Source of the DNA: Tilletia caries
Taxonomy: Eukaryota > Basidiomycota > Exobasidiomycetes > Tilletiales > Tilletiaceae
Assembly: GCA_032718865.1 (NCBI GenBank)
Contig: JALUTQ010000027.1
Location: forward strand, 310,001 to 374,000
Direction: 5' to 3'
DNA length: 64,000 nucleotides
The notes under the pieces are model-generated. The model made no database searches. It worked only from the letters and a program-made list of their open reading frames with translations, and had not been told where the DNA came from. Shown here one piece after another: positions 10,967 through 21,399 of this stretch. The position numbers and the translations under genes were made by a program. Numbering within the stretch: position 1 is the first letter of the stretch; the number at the start of each line of letters is the position of its first letter.

Positions 10967-11658
10967 TCGCGAGACTACATAGCAGGGCAGGCCGCTCAGT
11001 CGACCCTTCCTTGGTCAACGAGATGGGCCAGCCAGCTCTTTTTACGAGGAAATTTTTCTGGAACCGCTTCCGCACCGTTGGCCAAAAGGCTCCGAGCTCC
11101 GCTCCCCGTCCCACGTGGTCCTCCTCTCCCCACTGTTTTTTTTGCTACTTGGAAGGAAGGTTTGTATTGGGGCCAGGAGCCAGAGAATGATTACAAACAC
11201 GTGCCAGACAATGGGAGAAGGATGGAGAAGCCCGAATACAGGTGCAGGGGGATATGGACATGGAAGCAGAAGAGTGCGGGCAGGATTGTGTCAATTCTAG
11301 GGATCTTGCGAGTGGCCAGTGTGCTGTGGGTATCTCGGGTCCAGGATCCTCCGAGTCTGTTGTCCGTCGATGGAAGGCGAAGGCAGGAGGAGGCTCCAAG
11401 GGCGAGGTTCTGAATGGAGGCGGGGCGCAGCACAGCATGACGGGCAAACACGCCGTTCGAGCGGCCAGCAGTCGAAGGGAGATGGTGTCGTCGGGTGTTG
11501 GGGCCTGCGGGAGAGGGGAGAAGGGAGAAGGGAGGAGCCGAATCGAGGTGAGCAATGATACTCAGTTACTCACCGTCACCGCCAAACCGACCGAAGTGCT
11601 GGAGACCGACAGACCTCTACGGAGGGCCACACCTTCGAGGTGTACAGCGCTGCAAAGG
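10967..11658. other. Sequence between nitrilase and LINE reading frame
   Basis: About 690 bp lie after the left 36-bp repeat. The segment contains copy 2 of the 51-bp dispersed repeat and a T8 run near 11134. The rest may be the 3' untranslated part of the minus-strand LINE. I see no gene. Confidence 0.4.
11047..11097 (+). repeat. Dispersed 51-bp repeat, copy 2
   Basis: Same orientation as 9215-9265, with 4 differences in 51 positions. It is followed by a loosely similar C-rich stretch, as at copy 1, so the relationship extends beyond the core at lower identity. Confidence 0.8.
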
Positions 11659-14600
11659 TCAAGGGTCAGCTTCAAACACAAAAGTGGAGTCTGGAGGGGT
11701 TGGCAAAGCGGAGAAGGTCAGTAGATCTCCTTCGAACCTGAGGAATGAGCCACCGCGAGCCCATGTCTCTTGAAAGTTCGTGATCGTGTCAGGGCGATGG
11801 GACGGAGAGGTAAGAAGGACCCGTTCCCATGCCAAAGAGAGCAAGTCTGCCACAAGGGCAGCAGAATTTGAGAGCACACTGAACTTACCAACGTGATCGA
11901 AAAGAACTGGGCGTCCGTTTGAGTGCGCAGAGATCGCACTTTGGTGACGGCACACATATAACATATGCAGCACCACCGACCGCCACAGAGCAAAACGGGG
12001 TCGCAGAGGGCGTGGGATACCGTCACATCGGAGAATGGTGGCTGCCGAAAAGTCGGAAAGGGCGGCACAACCGAGGGCGACTAGGAGCGGAGAAGAGGCA
12101 GACCAAACAAGACGGGCAGCTGGGCAGTCAAAATATCCGTGATGAACACCGTCGTCGTTTCCGCACGCAGCCGGACAACGGCGAGAATCATCGGCCTTAT
12201 CATGGTGGGTCCAAACGTTCCTATTTAGGATAAGTACCGAGGTCGTCCGGACCAGAGGGGAGAGTGGGAGATGGCGGAGCAGAGACCAGATGGCGGTCCA
12301 CGCGAGCTCATCGAGAGGAGCGTCGGGGAGCTGTGGCCATTTGGGCCGGCGGGGACCACGGCGCGCTTGTATCTTCCGTCGAACGAAAGAGGTACTCACA
12401 GTGGCAAGCGGAGACCCGAAAACCGTGAGGCTGGTCCATGGGAAGGCCTCAGCAAGTGGATCTTGGACAGTAGGGGTCCAGCCTTGAGATGACGGAGCTG
12501 AGCGGTCGAGGAGGACAGCCGAAGGAGGGCTAGACGCACCCCAGGTGGAGAGCGTGGTCCGAACTTGAGGGGGGAGGTTCCGCCAGAGGTCGTTCCAACA
12601 GTTGTGAAGGGCGGGGCCGCTGTTGGGAGGATGATTGGAAAAAGGGTGCGGGAGACTGTTGAGAGTGACGGAACGACCAGCAGGAGGTCCGAGAGGTAGA
12701 GAAGTGACGGCACTGCGTCCGCCCATGGGGACTTTGGCGTGCCAAAGGACATCACCCCAGGTCATCCAGCTGTCGCGGAGGAGGGACTGAAGCTTAGCTT
12801 TGTGGAGAGGGTGCGGGTCCGGGCGAGCGGCCCATGGCCACAGCCAGGGGAGGGTAAGAAGAGCAGAAGAGGGAAGGGAGGTCCAAGAGGGAGAGATATT
12901 GAGTTCAACGGAGGCCAGAGCATGAGCAAGGCGGCCGAAAAATCCGTCGGCGCGGGTGGACAACTCACGAAGGCGGCCGAAGGCTGCGCCGGAACGGATG
13001 AGTAGAACTGCTGGTGGGACGTTGTGGCGGCGAGCCAGGTAAAGTGTGAGTCCTGTACGGAACCACAAGCCAAGACGATCGTCAACTAGAAGGTACCGTT
13101 TGATGAAGGAAATAGATAAACCGACTGCCATGGCATCGGGATCAATAAGACCGAAGCCCCCATGCTCTAGGGGTCGTGTGAGCGTGGTGTGGGAAATGGA
13201 GGACTGAGATCCGCGGAGGTAGGGAAGGACTGAATCGAAGTACTTACGAGACAGATCAACGGGGAGGGGACCCACAGCAATGGAGTGCCAGAGCCGGGAG
13301 CCGAGCAGGCGATTGGAAGTGAGTACACGCGTGTAGATATCCACGCCCTGTGTGCGAAAACAGGCGGCGCGGCGGGCGATAGCGGCGAGCCGAGCGAGCA
13401 GTGGCTTGGGATGAGGTTCGGAGGCATCGGAGGGGAGGGGGTGACCGAGGTGGGAAAGAGGTCCAGAGGTGGTGGATGAAGAGAGGCCATAGGCGGCGAG
13501 TCCTTCCGCTAGTTTCCGCGTAGCAGCTTCGTCCTCCGCTTTGGGGGTTCCCACGAGCCAAAAGGCACTCTTATGGGTGTTGATTGCCGCTCCGGACTCG
13601 GCGGCATACGCGTCGAGGCAAGCCAGAAACAGAGGCAGCTGAGAGAGACCGTGATGAGAAGCTTCGAGGAAGAACAGGGAGTCGTCAGCAAAGGCGAGAC
13701 CAGAGAGAGTTCCCAGTATCGGGATCGGCACACCAATGTTCAGCTGTGCGAGAAGGTCGAACAGGGGTTGGAGGGTGAGGTTATAGAGGAAGCAGGAGGC
13801 GGGATCTCCTTGTAAGACCCCGGAGCAAAGGAGGGAAGCGTATTGCAGTAAGCACCGCAAAGAGCCAGTCGCGGTGGACACGATCATCATCATAGGCCTT
13901 TTTCTGATCGATGGAGATAACGAACATGGGAGGGGGGGTCAGCGGGTTTGGGGGAAGCTGTTGAAGATCGTGAATAGCGTGGAGCGTACCCGCGATGAGA
14001 GATGAGCGACGACCTGGGAGAAAGGCGGACTGTGTCCAGGGCAATAGCTTCTCCCCTAAGGAGAGGAACCGACCAGACAGAAGGCGAGAGATGACGCGCA
14101 CATAGGCGTTAGTGATGGTGATCGGGCGGTAGTTCGAAATGTTGGCAGGGTCGCCAGATTTTGGGAGGAGGATGGTTCGAGCAGTAACAGGCCATTGTGG
14201 GCCGTCACCCAACGCGTTTGCGAGGGCCTGAAGTAGAGGGCCAAAGGATTCAAAGGTCGCCAGGTACACCCGGTAGGGGATGCCGTCGGGGCCGGAAGAG
14301 GAGTGGCGATTTGCGGTGCGCAAGGCTCTATGCACTTCCTGGAGTGTGAATGGTGCATTGGCGGTCCGCGCGGCGGTGTCATCCAGCCGGAGCTGGATAG
14401 CGTAGATTAGTGGAGAGGGAGAGGCTGTGGAAACTGGGCGATCGGAGAAAAGATCAGCATAAAAAGAAGTGAGGGCCTGAAGCTTGTCAGCGGAAGAGAC
14501 TGCCAGGCCGAGGTCGGTCGTGAGAGGAGGAATGGCCCGAGAGGCGGCCGATGCATAGGATGAAAAGAGCCAGGAACCTTCACGTAGAGCTGAGGCGGAC

Positions 14601-15664
14601 GAGCTCCCACCCGGACGTAGGCTCGCAGAGGAGGCAACAGCAGAGCAGGAGGACCGCCACTGCCGGAGCAAGGAGGGAAGTCGTGTAGCGTCTGTAGGGT
14701 CACGAAGGTCGAGCCCATCGAGATCTCGTTTGGCGTGGTCCAAGTTCGAACGGGCACGTTGCTGAGTAGCGCTGACGGATCGAGCCAGGGGCTGAAGAAA
14801 GGTGAAGAGGGCCCCATGGTAGAGGGCCCAGTCGTCTATTGCTGAGGGTGTGGCGAGATGAGGGGGGTTATAGAAGGACGCGAAGGCAGATAGTTCGCGA
14901 GTGAAGATAGGGTCATTCCACATCCCCGGGTGTAGTGACCACGGCCGGTGCGGTGGAAGGCGCCCGTCAGAAAAAGGTGCCGCAGGCGCGCCAGGGGAAG
15001 GAGCCTGGAGGAACGTGACGCGGACGGCGCGGTGGTCGGAGCGGCAGCTTGCCACGTCCGTGCTGGCGACGTGGGGGAGAAGTTCCGGAGACGCCCAGAT
15101 GCTGTCAAGGCGACGCGCAGAGGTGGGGCTGGCGAACGTCCATGAGAAGCTGTCCGGGCGCAAGACCCGAAACACATCTACCGCGTATGTAGGGGCGATG
15201 GCAGCGGCAGGCGCGCGCCAGGGAATGCTCGTTGGGTCGCCGTTGAGCGAGTCGAGGTAGGGGTCCGGAACGGAGTTCCAGTCCGCGCCGATCAGGGTTG
15301 GAGTCTGCGGAGGGGGTAGATGACATCTGAAAGCTTCAGCAATAGTATCCTAGGCCTGAATCTGGAAGGGGCCGTGTATGGACCATACGCTTACAGAGTG
15401 AGCGGTACCACAGATGGGGTCGGGGGAAGAAAGGCGAACGTGAGTCCAGTGATCGCCGTGAGCGAAGGAGTCGATGCGGAGATTTGGGTCTCGCAGAAGG
15501 ATGCCGGTATCGCGGCCAAGGATGGCGCGGAATGGTGGAGTGACGGAGACGCGAAGAGCGTCTTGGAGGGCCTTAGTATCATCCCAATCCACGGGGGGGG
15601 GCAGGGAGATGGCATTCTTGAAGGCAGACGATGGCCGCAGAAGCCAGAAAGCGGGACGACTCAT
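11659..15664 (-). pseudogene. LINE endonuclease/reverse transcriptase, broken
   Basis: Pieces in different frames belong to one protein. The endonuclease is read from 15664 down to about 14850, with a DWNSVPDP block and the C-terminal SDHRAVRVTF motif. The RT follows in 13781-15175 with SSSGPDGIPYRVY, YRPITITNAYVR, SAFLPGRRS and VISIDQKKAYD. It then resumes in another frame (11659-13893) with GVLQGDPASCFLYN and the catalytic LAFADDSLFF. Between KKAYD and GVLQGDP about 20-25 residues expected for this fold are lost. The C-terminal part has a C-x3-C-x8-H-x4-C zinc motif typical of LINE ORF2 tails. It cannot encode a working protein as it stands. Confidence 0.8.
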
Positions 15665-17051
15665 GGCTCAGTTCGAACAGGCGTGCACGCAGTCCGCCGG
15701 CACCGCAGTTGAGAGAGATGATGGACAAGGATGAGACTGGATTTGAAACTAGGGAGGCAGGAGTACAGGGAGAAGAGCCCGCAGAGCGCGCTGCGCCAGG
15801 AGTACGAAAGGGCGTACGCACGGATTGGCCAGAAGGAGGTGAAGGAGATGGGGGAAGCGGCAGAGAAGGCCCTGGAGGCGGCGCGGGAGACGGTTCGGGA
15901 CGGTGAGGAAGAGAGAGGGGAGAGCTGACCGGGTCCTGTGGGGCAGAGGTAGCTGGTTCAAGATGGACGGTCGAAGTGAAGAAGGCGAGCTTGACCAGCA
16001 GCAGCACCGGAAGCGCGAGAAGGGCGAGGAGAAACGGGCGGGATCGAGAGGGGCGAGACTGAGGACCGGCGGGGTAAGGAGAAATCTGAAGGTTGTGCGC
16101 AGGGCGTAGGAAGGCATGAGTGAAAAGGGGAGGGGGAATCTGGTCAGGCAGGGAAACAGGATCCGGATGAAACCGGGCAAAGAGCAGCCCAAGATGGGAC
16201 TCACATGGAGCGATGGTATCAGGTATGGGTGGCTTCATCGCGTGTGCGCTTGCGTGATGAAGAGCTTGGGGACGGCTGAGGGGCAGGTGGGCGAGCGATG
16301 CCACCAGTGGGAGTGATGATTGCTTGTTTGAACGCTGTGCGGGTGGGACCTTGGCCATGACCATGGCCACGGCCCCGGCCCCGGCCCCGGCCGCGAGGGC
16401 TACCGGTGGACCGGGACGGTCCGGCAATTGGGACAACATTGGCTGTGGCTGTGCGGCGAGGGGCTGGATAGGCAGAGGCAGGGGTTGGTCCTGAGGGGGT
16501 GTATTCGGGGGCGTCCTGGGCTGTCCCCCGAGAGGAGGAGGAGATGATCGTGAAGTCTTCCTCTTCGTCATCCACCGACGAGAGAGGGTCTGCGGTCTTG
16601 TTGGAGCGAGAGGGGGTGGCAGAGGAAGCGGGGGTGCGATGGTTCTTTGGGCAAGTGGCACCGGTGTGGTCACGGTCGAAGCAGACGGCACACGGGATGG
16701 TGGTGTTAGTGCATTTTTCGGAGGGGTGGAAGTTGTCGTGAGCATCGTCCTTGCATCCCCTGCACGATCGGGTTTGCCAGGAAAGTTGGCGCTATGGCCC
16801 AGGAGCCAACCCGGAACGCAACGGTTCTCTTCTTCCGTGCGAGGAGTTGAGTGGTTGCCGCCTTTGGGAGGAATGACGTAGAAGAGAGCGTACATGGTGT
16901 TAGTGGGGAGCCTTGGGGCGGGGGGAGGACCCATGTGGTAATGCTGGGCCCAGACCTCGATGAGGCGCAAGTTGAGTTGGCGCTTAGTGGCGACCTGCAG
17001 AGCGCGCAAGGCTGCGTGAGGAGATGTCCCGGGGTGTCGGACCTGCCCCAC
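15579..17051 (-). pseudogene. LINE ORF1-like, zinc-knuckle and Pro-rich; endonuclease N-terminus
   Basis: A minus-strand open frame, Pro- and Ser-rich. In an overlapping frame at about 16.63-16.78 kb lie Cys/His motifs (C-x2-C ... H-x4-C, then C-x2-C-x4-H-x4-C) that look like retroelement zinc knuckles. The end of the 15579-17051 frame reads ISLNCGAGGLRARL and IVCLQECHL, the start of an endonuclease/exonuclease/phosphatase fold. The protein is therefore split over shifted frames. The marked start at 17051 is not an ATG, so the true 5' end is unknown. Confidence 0.6.
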
Positions 17052-17068
17052 TCCCCTAGTCTGGTATG

Positions 17069-17711
17069 AGACCAGACCGTGACTTCAGACTTGTAGCAGC
17101 GGAGGCGCAGCGTACCCGTCCGAAGAACGGTCTGGTAGAACTCAACACCATTTTAAAGGAACCACCGACGCTGAGGGTCGGATTTTGAGCGAAGCACCGC
17201 AACTGGTGGACCTTCGACCACTTATAAAATGTCACTCAAACACTTAGAAAACCACATGAGCAGTTGCTCTACTCCTCACAGACCATGCTCGTGTCATCTT
17301 TGGCCTGATCACTTGGAGGAATGGGGGTCAAAATCAACTGGCAGTAAGAGGCACTTCGCTGCCAACGAGGTTAAGCTTTCCTTATAGATGGTCGGCGATA
17401 TGATCATGGCTTTTCTGATCATTTCTTGAAAGGTCAAATACTGGGAAACACCACCAGACCACAGGCCACAGGACAACATGACCTGAAGCATTAAGCAAAG
17501 GTGGTGGCGACTTGTTGGAGCAGGTACTGCCGCTTTCCGTTCTGTAAAAGGTGTTGTATTGGCTCAGATACGTGACATGCGTCCGGGAAAAAATGTGGAG
17601 GCCAACGCCGGAGGCCTCTGAGTGAGGGGTGGTGTTAAGTAAATCGCCTCGAATCTTGCCAGACCGTGTACACGGCAAGATGCTCTGGCATCACGTGACA
17701 CGGTCTGGTCT
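17069..17711. mobile_element. 643-bp inverted-repeat element (possible MITE)
   Basis: The perfect 13-bp inverted repeat AGACCAGACCGTG (17069-17081) and its complement (17699-17711) bound a 643-bp segment without a convincing gene. A second hairpin, TTGCC...GGCAA, lies at about 17656-17677. No clear target-site duplication is visible, so the class is not assigned. It lies just beyond the marked 5' end of the LINE. Confidence 0.5.
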
Positions 17712-18424
17712 TCTACACTGCGGGCAAATTCTAGCGTTAGAGTAACGCTAGCCGAAACTTCTCAGAGTGCTACGAGACCCCTGTAGGAGGTGGGCTCATG
17801 AGTTTTCCTGAGGGCTTAGAGCATAAATGGGAGCCACTAGGAGGATTCCCCTCTGAGGCCCTCCCGAGTGGTGGATCCAGAGGGACTCAGGAAGGTTGCT
17901 TACATAAGCCCCGATCCCAGAGGAGCTAAAAATTGAATTTCAAAAAAATAAAAAAAATTCCGCATGCGGGAATGGATCACACGACTGGCCACCACACCCA
18001 CTTCCACACATACATACTACCACCTATACTATCAGCGTTTGATACAGAAATCACTCTATTTGTTACAATATATACCAAAACATATTTTTGTTGTCGACGA
18101 TAAATGGCATTCTGTCGCGCTGAGCTGGTGCAGTGGATGAAGATTTGACGACGGCGCGCAACAGCACTCTTTTACTATGCACAGTTATGAAGATATGAAA
18201 TTTACTCCTAGCCACTCATGACCTTGAGACTCCAGTGTGACTCCTAGGCCTCGTTTCCCTAGGGCTCCGGGGCGTTTTTCTGTAGTCTTTGTAGTGCCTT
18301 GCGGCTCTAGCATCTCGGGAGTCCCCGACTTCATTTGGCGGTGTACCAGACTACCACTCCCCGCGGTTATTGGCTGTCTACGAGCAAAGTGTCTCTTTAA
18401 CTTGTACTTCCGCCACTTGATCGT
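17712..18424. other. AT-richer intergenic DNA
   Basis: About 0.7 kb, including an A-rich run near 17940-17960 and a GCATGC palindrome beside it. Open frames are short and unconvincing. It probably contains distal promoter of the secreted hydrolase or transposon remnants. Confidence 0.4.
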
Positions 18425-18514
18425 CGCCTGCGTCTGAGCAAGTCAAGGCGGGCTTGCCCTCGGAATAATCGTTACGTAGACGCAGAGTGTACGCCTGCGT
18501 CTGAGCAAGTCAAG
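18425..18514 (+). repeat. 23-bp direct repeat pair around the 36-bp repeat copy
   Basis: The sequence CGCCTGCGTCTGAGCAAGTC plus AAG occurs at 18425-18447 and, identically, at 18492-18514. Between and overlapping them lies the right copy of the 36-bp flanking repeat (18458-18493). Its GACGCAG also pairs with the following CTGCGTC to form a potential hairpin. Confidence 0.85.
18458..18493 (+). repeat. 36-bp flanking direct repeat, right copy
   Basis: A near-identical copy of 10930-10966 (one base deleted, one substituted). It repeats the end of the nitrilase coding sequence about 7.5 kb away and in the same orientation. It lies 157 bp upstream of the secreted hydrolase start. Confidence 0.85.
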
Positions 18515-18650
18515 ACTCAAGGGCAAGGAAGCCCATATTAAGTACAGCCGGAGTTTTCGCTGCTGATGATCTTCTTCCCTCCCTCCCTGTTGTCACCCCG
18601 TGCTGATCTTTCCAGTCCGTGTCCACAGGCAGTCACAGTTCATTGCAACC

Positions 18651-20662
18651 ATGAAACTCCTGGCCCTTGCCCTCGCGGCTGTCGGCCTGCTGGCTAACAA
18701 CGCCGTCGACGCATCCAACAGCCACTCCAAGCGATCCATCACCGCCCGAGCAGCCTCCACCGTCCAGCTTCCTGGAGGCAGCACCGTCGCCATTGGCACC
18801 AAGCGCAAGGAGACGACCTTCACCACCAGCAGCAAGGACGACAGCTTCATCAAATCCTCCGTCATCTCGATCCTGGCTCCCCTGCCGGCCCGAGCCAACG
18901 TCACCGTCCCGGCGGAATGCGAGTACCTCTCCTACCTTCGCTACCGGCACACCAGCGGACCTTCCAAGTCGATGAGTGCCGATCGGGTGTTGTCGTTCAT
19001 GCCGGGTACGCTGGCCGGAGCAGCCTCCTTTGACCAGATGGCGCGCAACATCATCTTCGAGTCCAAGAAGCTGGGCCAGAATGTCGAGGTGTGGTCCTTG
19101 GCTCGCCGGGCGAGCTGCTTGACCGACACCTACGGCTTGCTCCAGGGTGTCCAGCAAAAGGACGCCCAGGTTACCGTCGATTACTACTACAACAACAAGA
19201 CGGTGAATGGGAAGAAGTTTGTTGGCTTCTTGCCGAACAAAGATGATCGGCTTGACTTCCTCGCGTACCAGGGTGTCGACCAGGTGTGTACCCGGAAACT
19301 GGAACTGCGCCTGTTGCAACTCAATCCGCCCCTGACCATCACTTGCTTTACTTCTCGTTCGCCATGCCTATAGACAACCAAGGACTGGCACGACCTCATC
19401 CTCAAGGAGATTCCCGACCAGACCTTCCGCACGACCAAGCACTACGCCTCAGGTCACTCCCTCGGAGGCCTCCTGACCGCCTACTTCGCCAACTACGACG
19501 CCGACGGAAACATCGCGACCACCGCGGACGCAGGCTTCAACCAAGCAGCCGGCTTCCTCGCCTTTGACTCCGTCGTTCGCGCCTCCACAGCCGCCAACCA
19601 ATCCACAGACCCGTTCTCGAGCTTTGCCGCCGCCAACCAGTCCTTTGCCAATGCGCAGAAGGCACGCGTTGCCGGTACGGGCGCCCGCTCGCTCTTCACC
19701 CTGTTGCCGATCATCTTGACGGAGGACTTGGCGTACTATGCGCTGACGCTTGGGGTGATTGCGTCGACGTTGCCGGATGCGGAGGTTCCTGCTTCGCTCA
19801 AGCCTCGGACGATTGGCGTCAAGACGGCGGTTCAGGCTTCGTTCTCTACTGATTTGGTCGGCTACCTCGTCAATGGTGTCTCTGGTCTCATTTCGTGGTG
19901 AGTCTGCTATTGAGTCGTTACTGGACATATCACAACTTCTTGATTGACGACCAGTGTCTTTTATCAAGGTACGATGTCCGTCTTACGGGCCGTGCTCTTC
20001 TTGGAGCCCTGTTCGGCGATCGGCAGCAATTCATCGGAGCCCTCCAAGTCTCGGTCGGGTTCCCCAACTCGACCAAAGGGATGATCGACAAGCTCTTCTT
20101 CGCCGGCTCCGCCTCAGCCGCCTCCGGCATCGGCCTCCTCTCCCTCTTCGACGTTACTTACCCCATGGCCTGCGAGAAGAACTACGGCAAGAACTCGGAG
20201 CTCTACGGCTGGCTCAACTACGACCAGATCGCCGACGATGGCTCCAACGTCGCTAAGACGCAGGGTGGGCTGGGTAAACCCTTCGTGAACTCGAGTGTGG
20301 AGACGACAGACATCGACGACTTTGCTCGATCACTCTCTGAACTTCCGCTCCCCTACATCGAGACGTACTACCCCTCCCGAGTGACATCCGACACCAATGA
20401 CGCGCTGGACGGTGCCTCCGAGGCAGTCACGATCAACAACCACCCCGAGGGCTACACCAAGCGGCCGGTGATCAACTTGATCGGCAGTGAAGGGCTGGCG
20501 CTGAAGCGAATTATCGCGTCGGATAATGTGGTCATTGCTCCGGGCTACAACCATCTGGACACCATCAGTGCGAGTCGGAAGCAGAACTTGGGTCGGCAGG
20601 AGCTTGTGAGCATCAACGCGGCCAAGTTCATCTCTGTGCTCGGGACGGGTGTCATCGCGTAG
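18651..20662 (+). CDS. Secreted alpha/beta-hydrolase (lipase-like)
   Basis: Predicted extracellular hydrolase. The N-terminus MKLLALALAAVGLLANNAVDA is a clear signal peptide and is followed by a possible dibasic KR site. The nucleophile elbow GHSLGG is at the start of exon 2. The candidate catalytic His lies in GYNHLDTISA near the C-terminus. Exons 18651-19283 and 19374-19897 join in phase. The next junction is awkward: an intron 19898-19954 leads into the last open frame (to 20662) out of phase. The frame closes only if a further 38-nt GT-AG intron (19969-20006) is removed. I infer roughly 600 aa. The substrate is unknown; the GHSLGG motif and secretion fit an esterase/lipase. The last junction needs RNA evidence. 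Confidence 0.8.
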
Positions 20663-21399
20663 GCTGTTCCATCCGCCTCACCGTTCCTCCGCTCCATTCT
20701 CAACGCCTCAAACCTTCCAACCTTCGCCTTCGCCTTATTCCCAAACCCCTCCCCGTCGGCGGCACCCCTCCCTCTTGTTCACACACTCATATTTATTCAG
20801 TCGCCGCTTTACCCCCAAACCCCTTATTACCTCTTGTTCACTCACTCATATTTTTATTCAGTCGCCTCCTCACCCCCAATCCCCTCCCCGTCGGCGGCAT
20901 CCTTTCGCCTTCCATCTTGTTCACATTACTCCTATTTATTCATTCGCTTCCTTCGTCTAATCGTACCAGTCAGTGTACGTGCTCAGTCTACCTGCCTCAA
21001 GCTCAACCAGCGGGCCACAGTGTGGAAAGGGAACCTAGGAGAGACGCAGATGCAAGAGTTGCTTTGATTGCAGAGGGCAAAAAGGATTGTGCTGTCGCAA
21101 TCTCTATGGGTTAAGCAAGGTGTGGGAGCCCGAGGAAGCGTTTGATGGTGTTGGTGTACAGTACATATCACGAGGCCTGTCCGGTTGCGGAAGGCGGGAA
21201 CGTATTTATGAAGCCGCCGTCGACGAGGGTTGCCAGGCATCAGCCGGCCCCGCTCGACAGCCCAGGACGTCAATCGTAAGCAAGAAGGCATCCTTCTGCT
21301 CGTCCAGCCACGCCTTCCGACTGGTTGGGAACAATCACAATATAAAAATTCTCAGCGTAAACTCCAGCAACGTGCTTGTTCTCCAAGGTATGATACTAC
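20663..21399. other. Convergent 3' intergenic region
   Basis: Lies between the ends of the secreted hydrolase (+) and the DExH helicase (-). The first 300 bp are pyrimidine-rich imperfect tandem repeats (see 20740-20955). The remaining 440 bp show no gene. Confidence 0.6.
20740..20955 (+). repeat. Imperfect tandem repeats in hydrolase 3' UTR
   Basis: Three diverged copies of a pyrimidine-rich unit start near 20772, 20833 and 20916, each containing a TTGTTCAC box followed by TATTTATTCA or a close variant and then a CGC. The block CCCCTCCCCGTCGGCGGCA precedes two of them (about 20748 and 20884). The units probably lie in the 3' untranslated region. Confidence 0.7.

Larger units (their letters stand above)
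11659..17051 (-). mobile_element. Degenerate LINE-type (non-LTR) retrotransposon
   Basis: On the minus strand the order is: an ORF1-like region with zinc knuckles (about 16.6-16.8 kb), an apurinic-type endonuclease (about 15.7-14.85 kb), reverse transcriptase (about 14.4-13.4 kb) and a C-terminal zinc finger region ending at 11659. Frames are broken several times, including at a G9 run near 15592-15600. Part of the RT between the fingers and palm is missing at about 13.85 kb. No LTRs are present. The true element ends are not resolved. The 36-bp direct repeats at 10930 and 18458 may mark its insertion, but they leave extra sequence on both sides. Confidence 0.8.

Noticed and set aside
15580..15605. 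Frameshift in the LINE endonuclease as a programmed shift
   Set aside because: It falls at a G9 run in an element with several other breaks; decay or a homopolymer error is simpler.
16365..16392. GGCCCC repeats as a regulatory G-quadruplex array
   Set aside because: They encode an Arg/Gly repeat in the decayed LINE frame and are too few to argue for a function.
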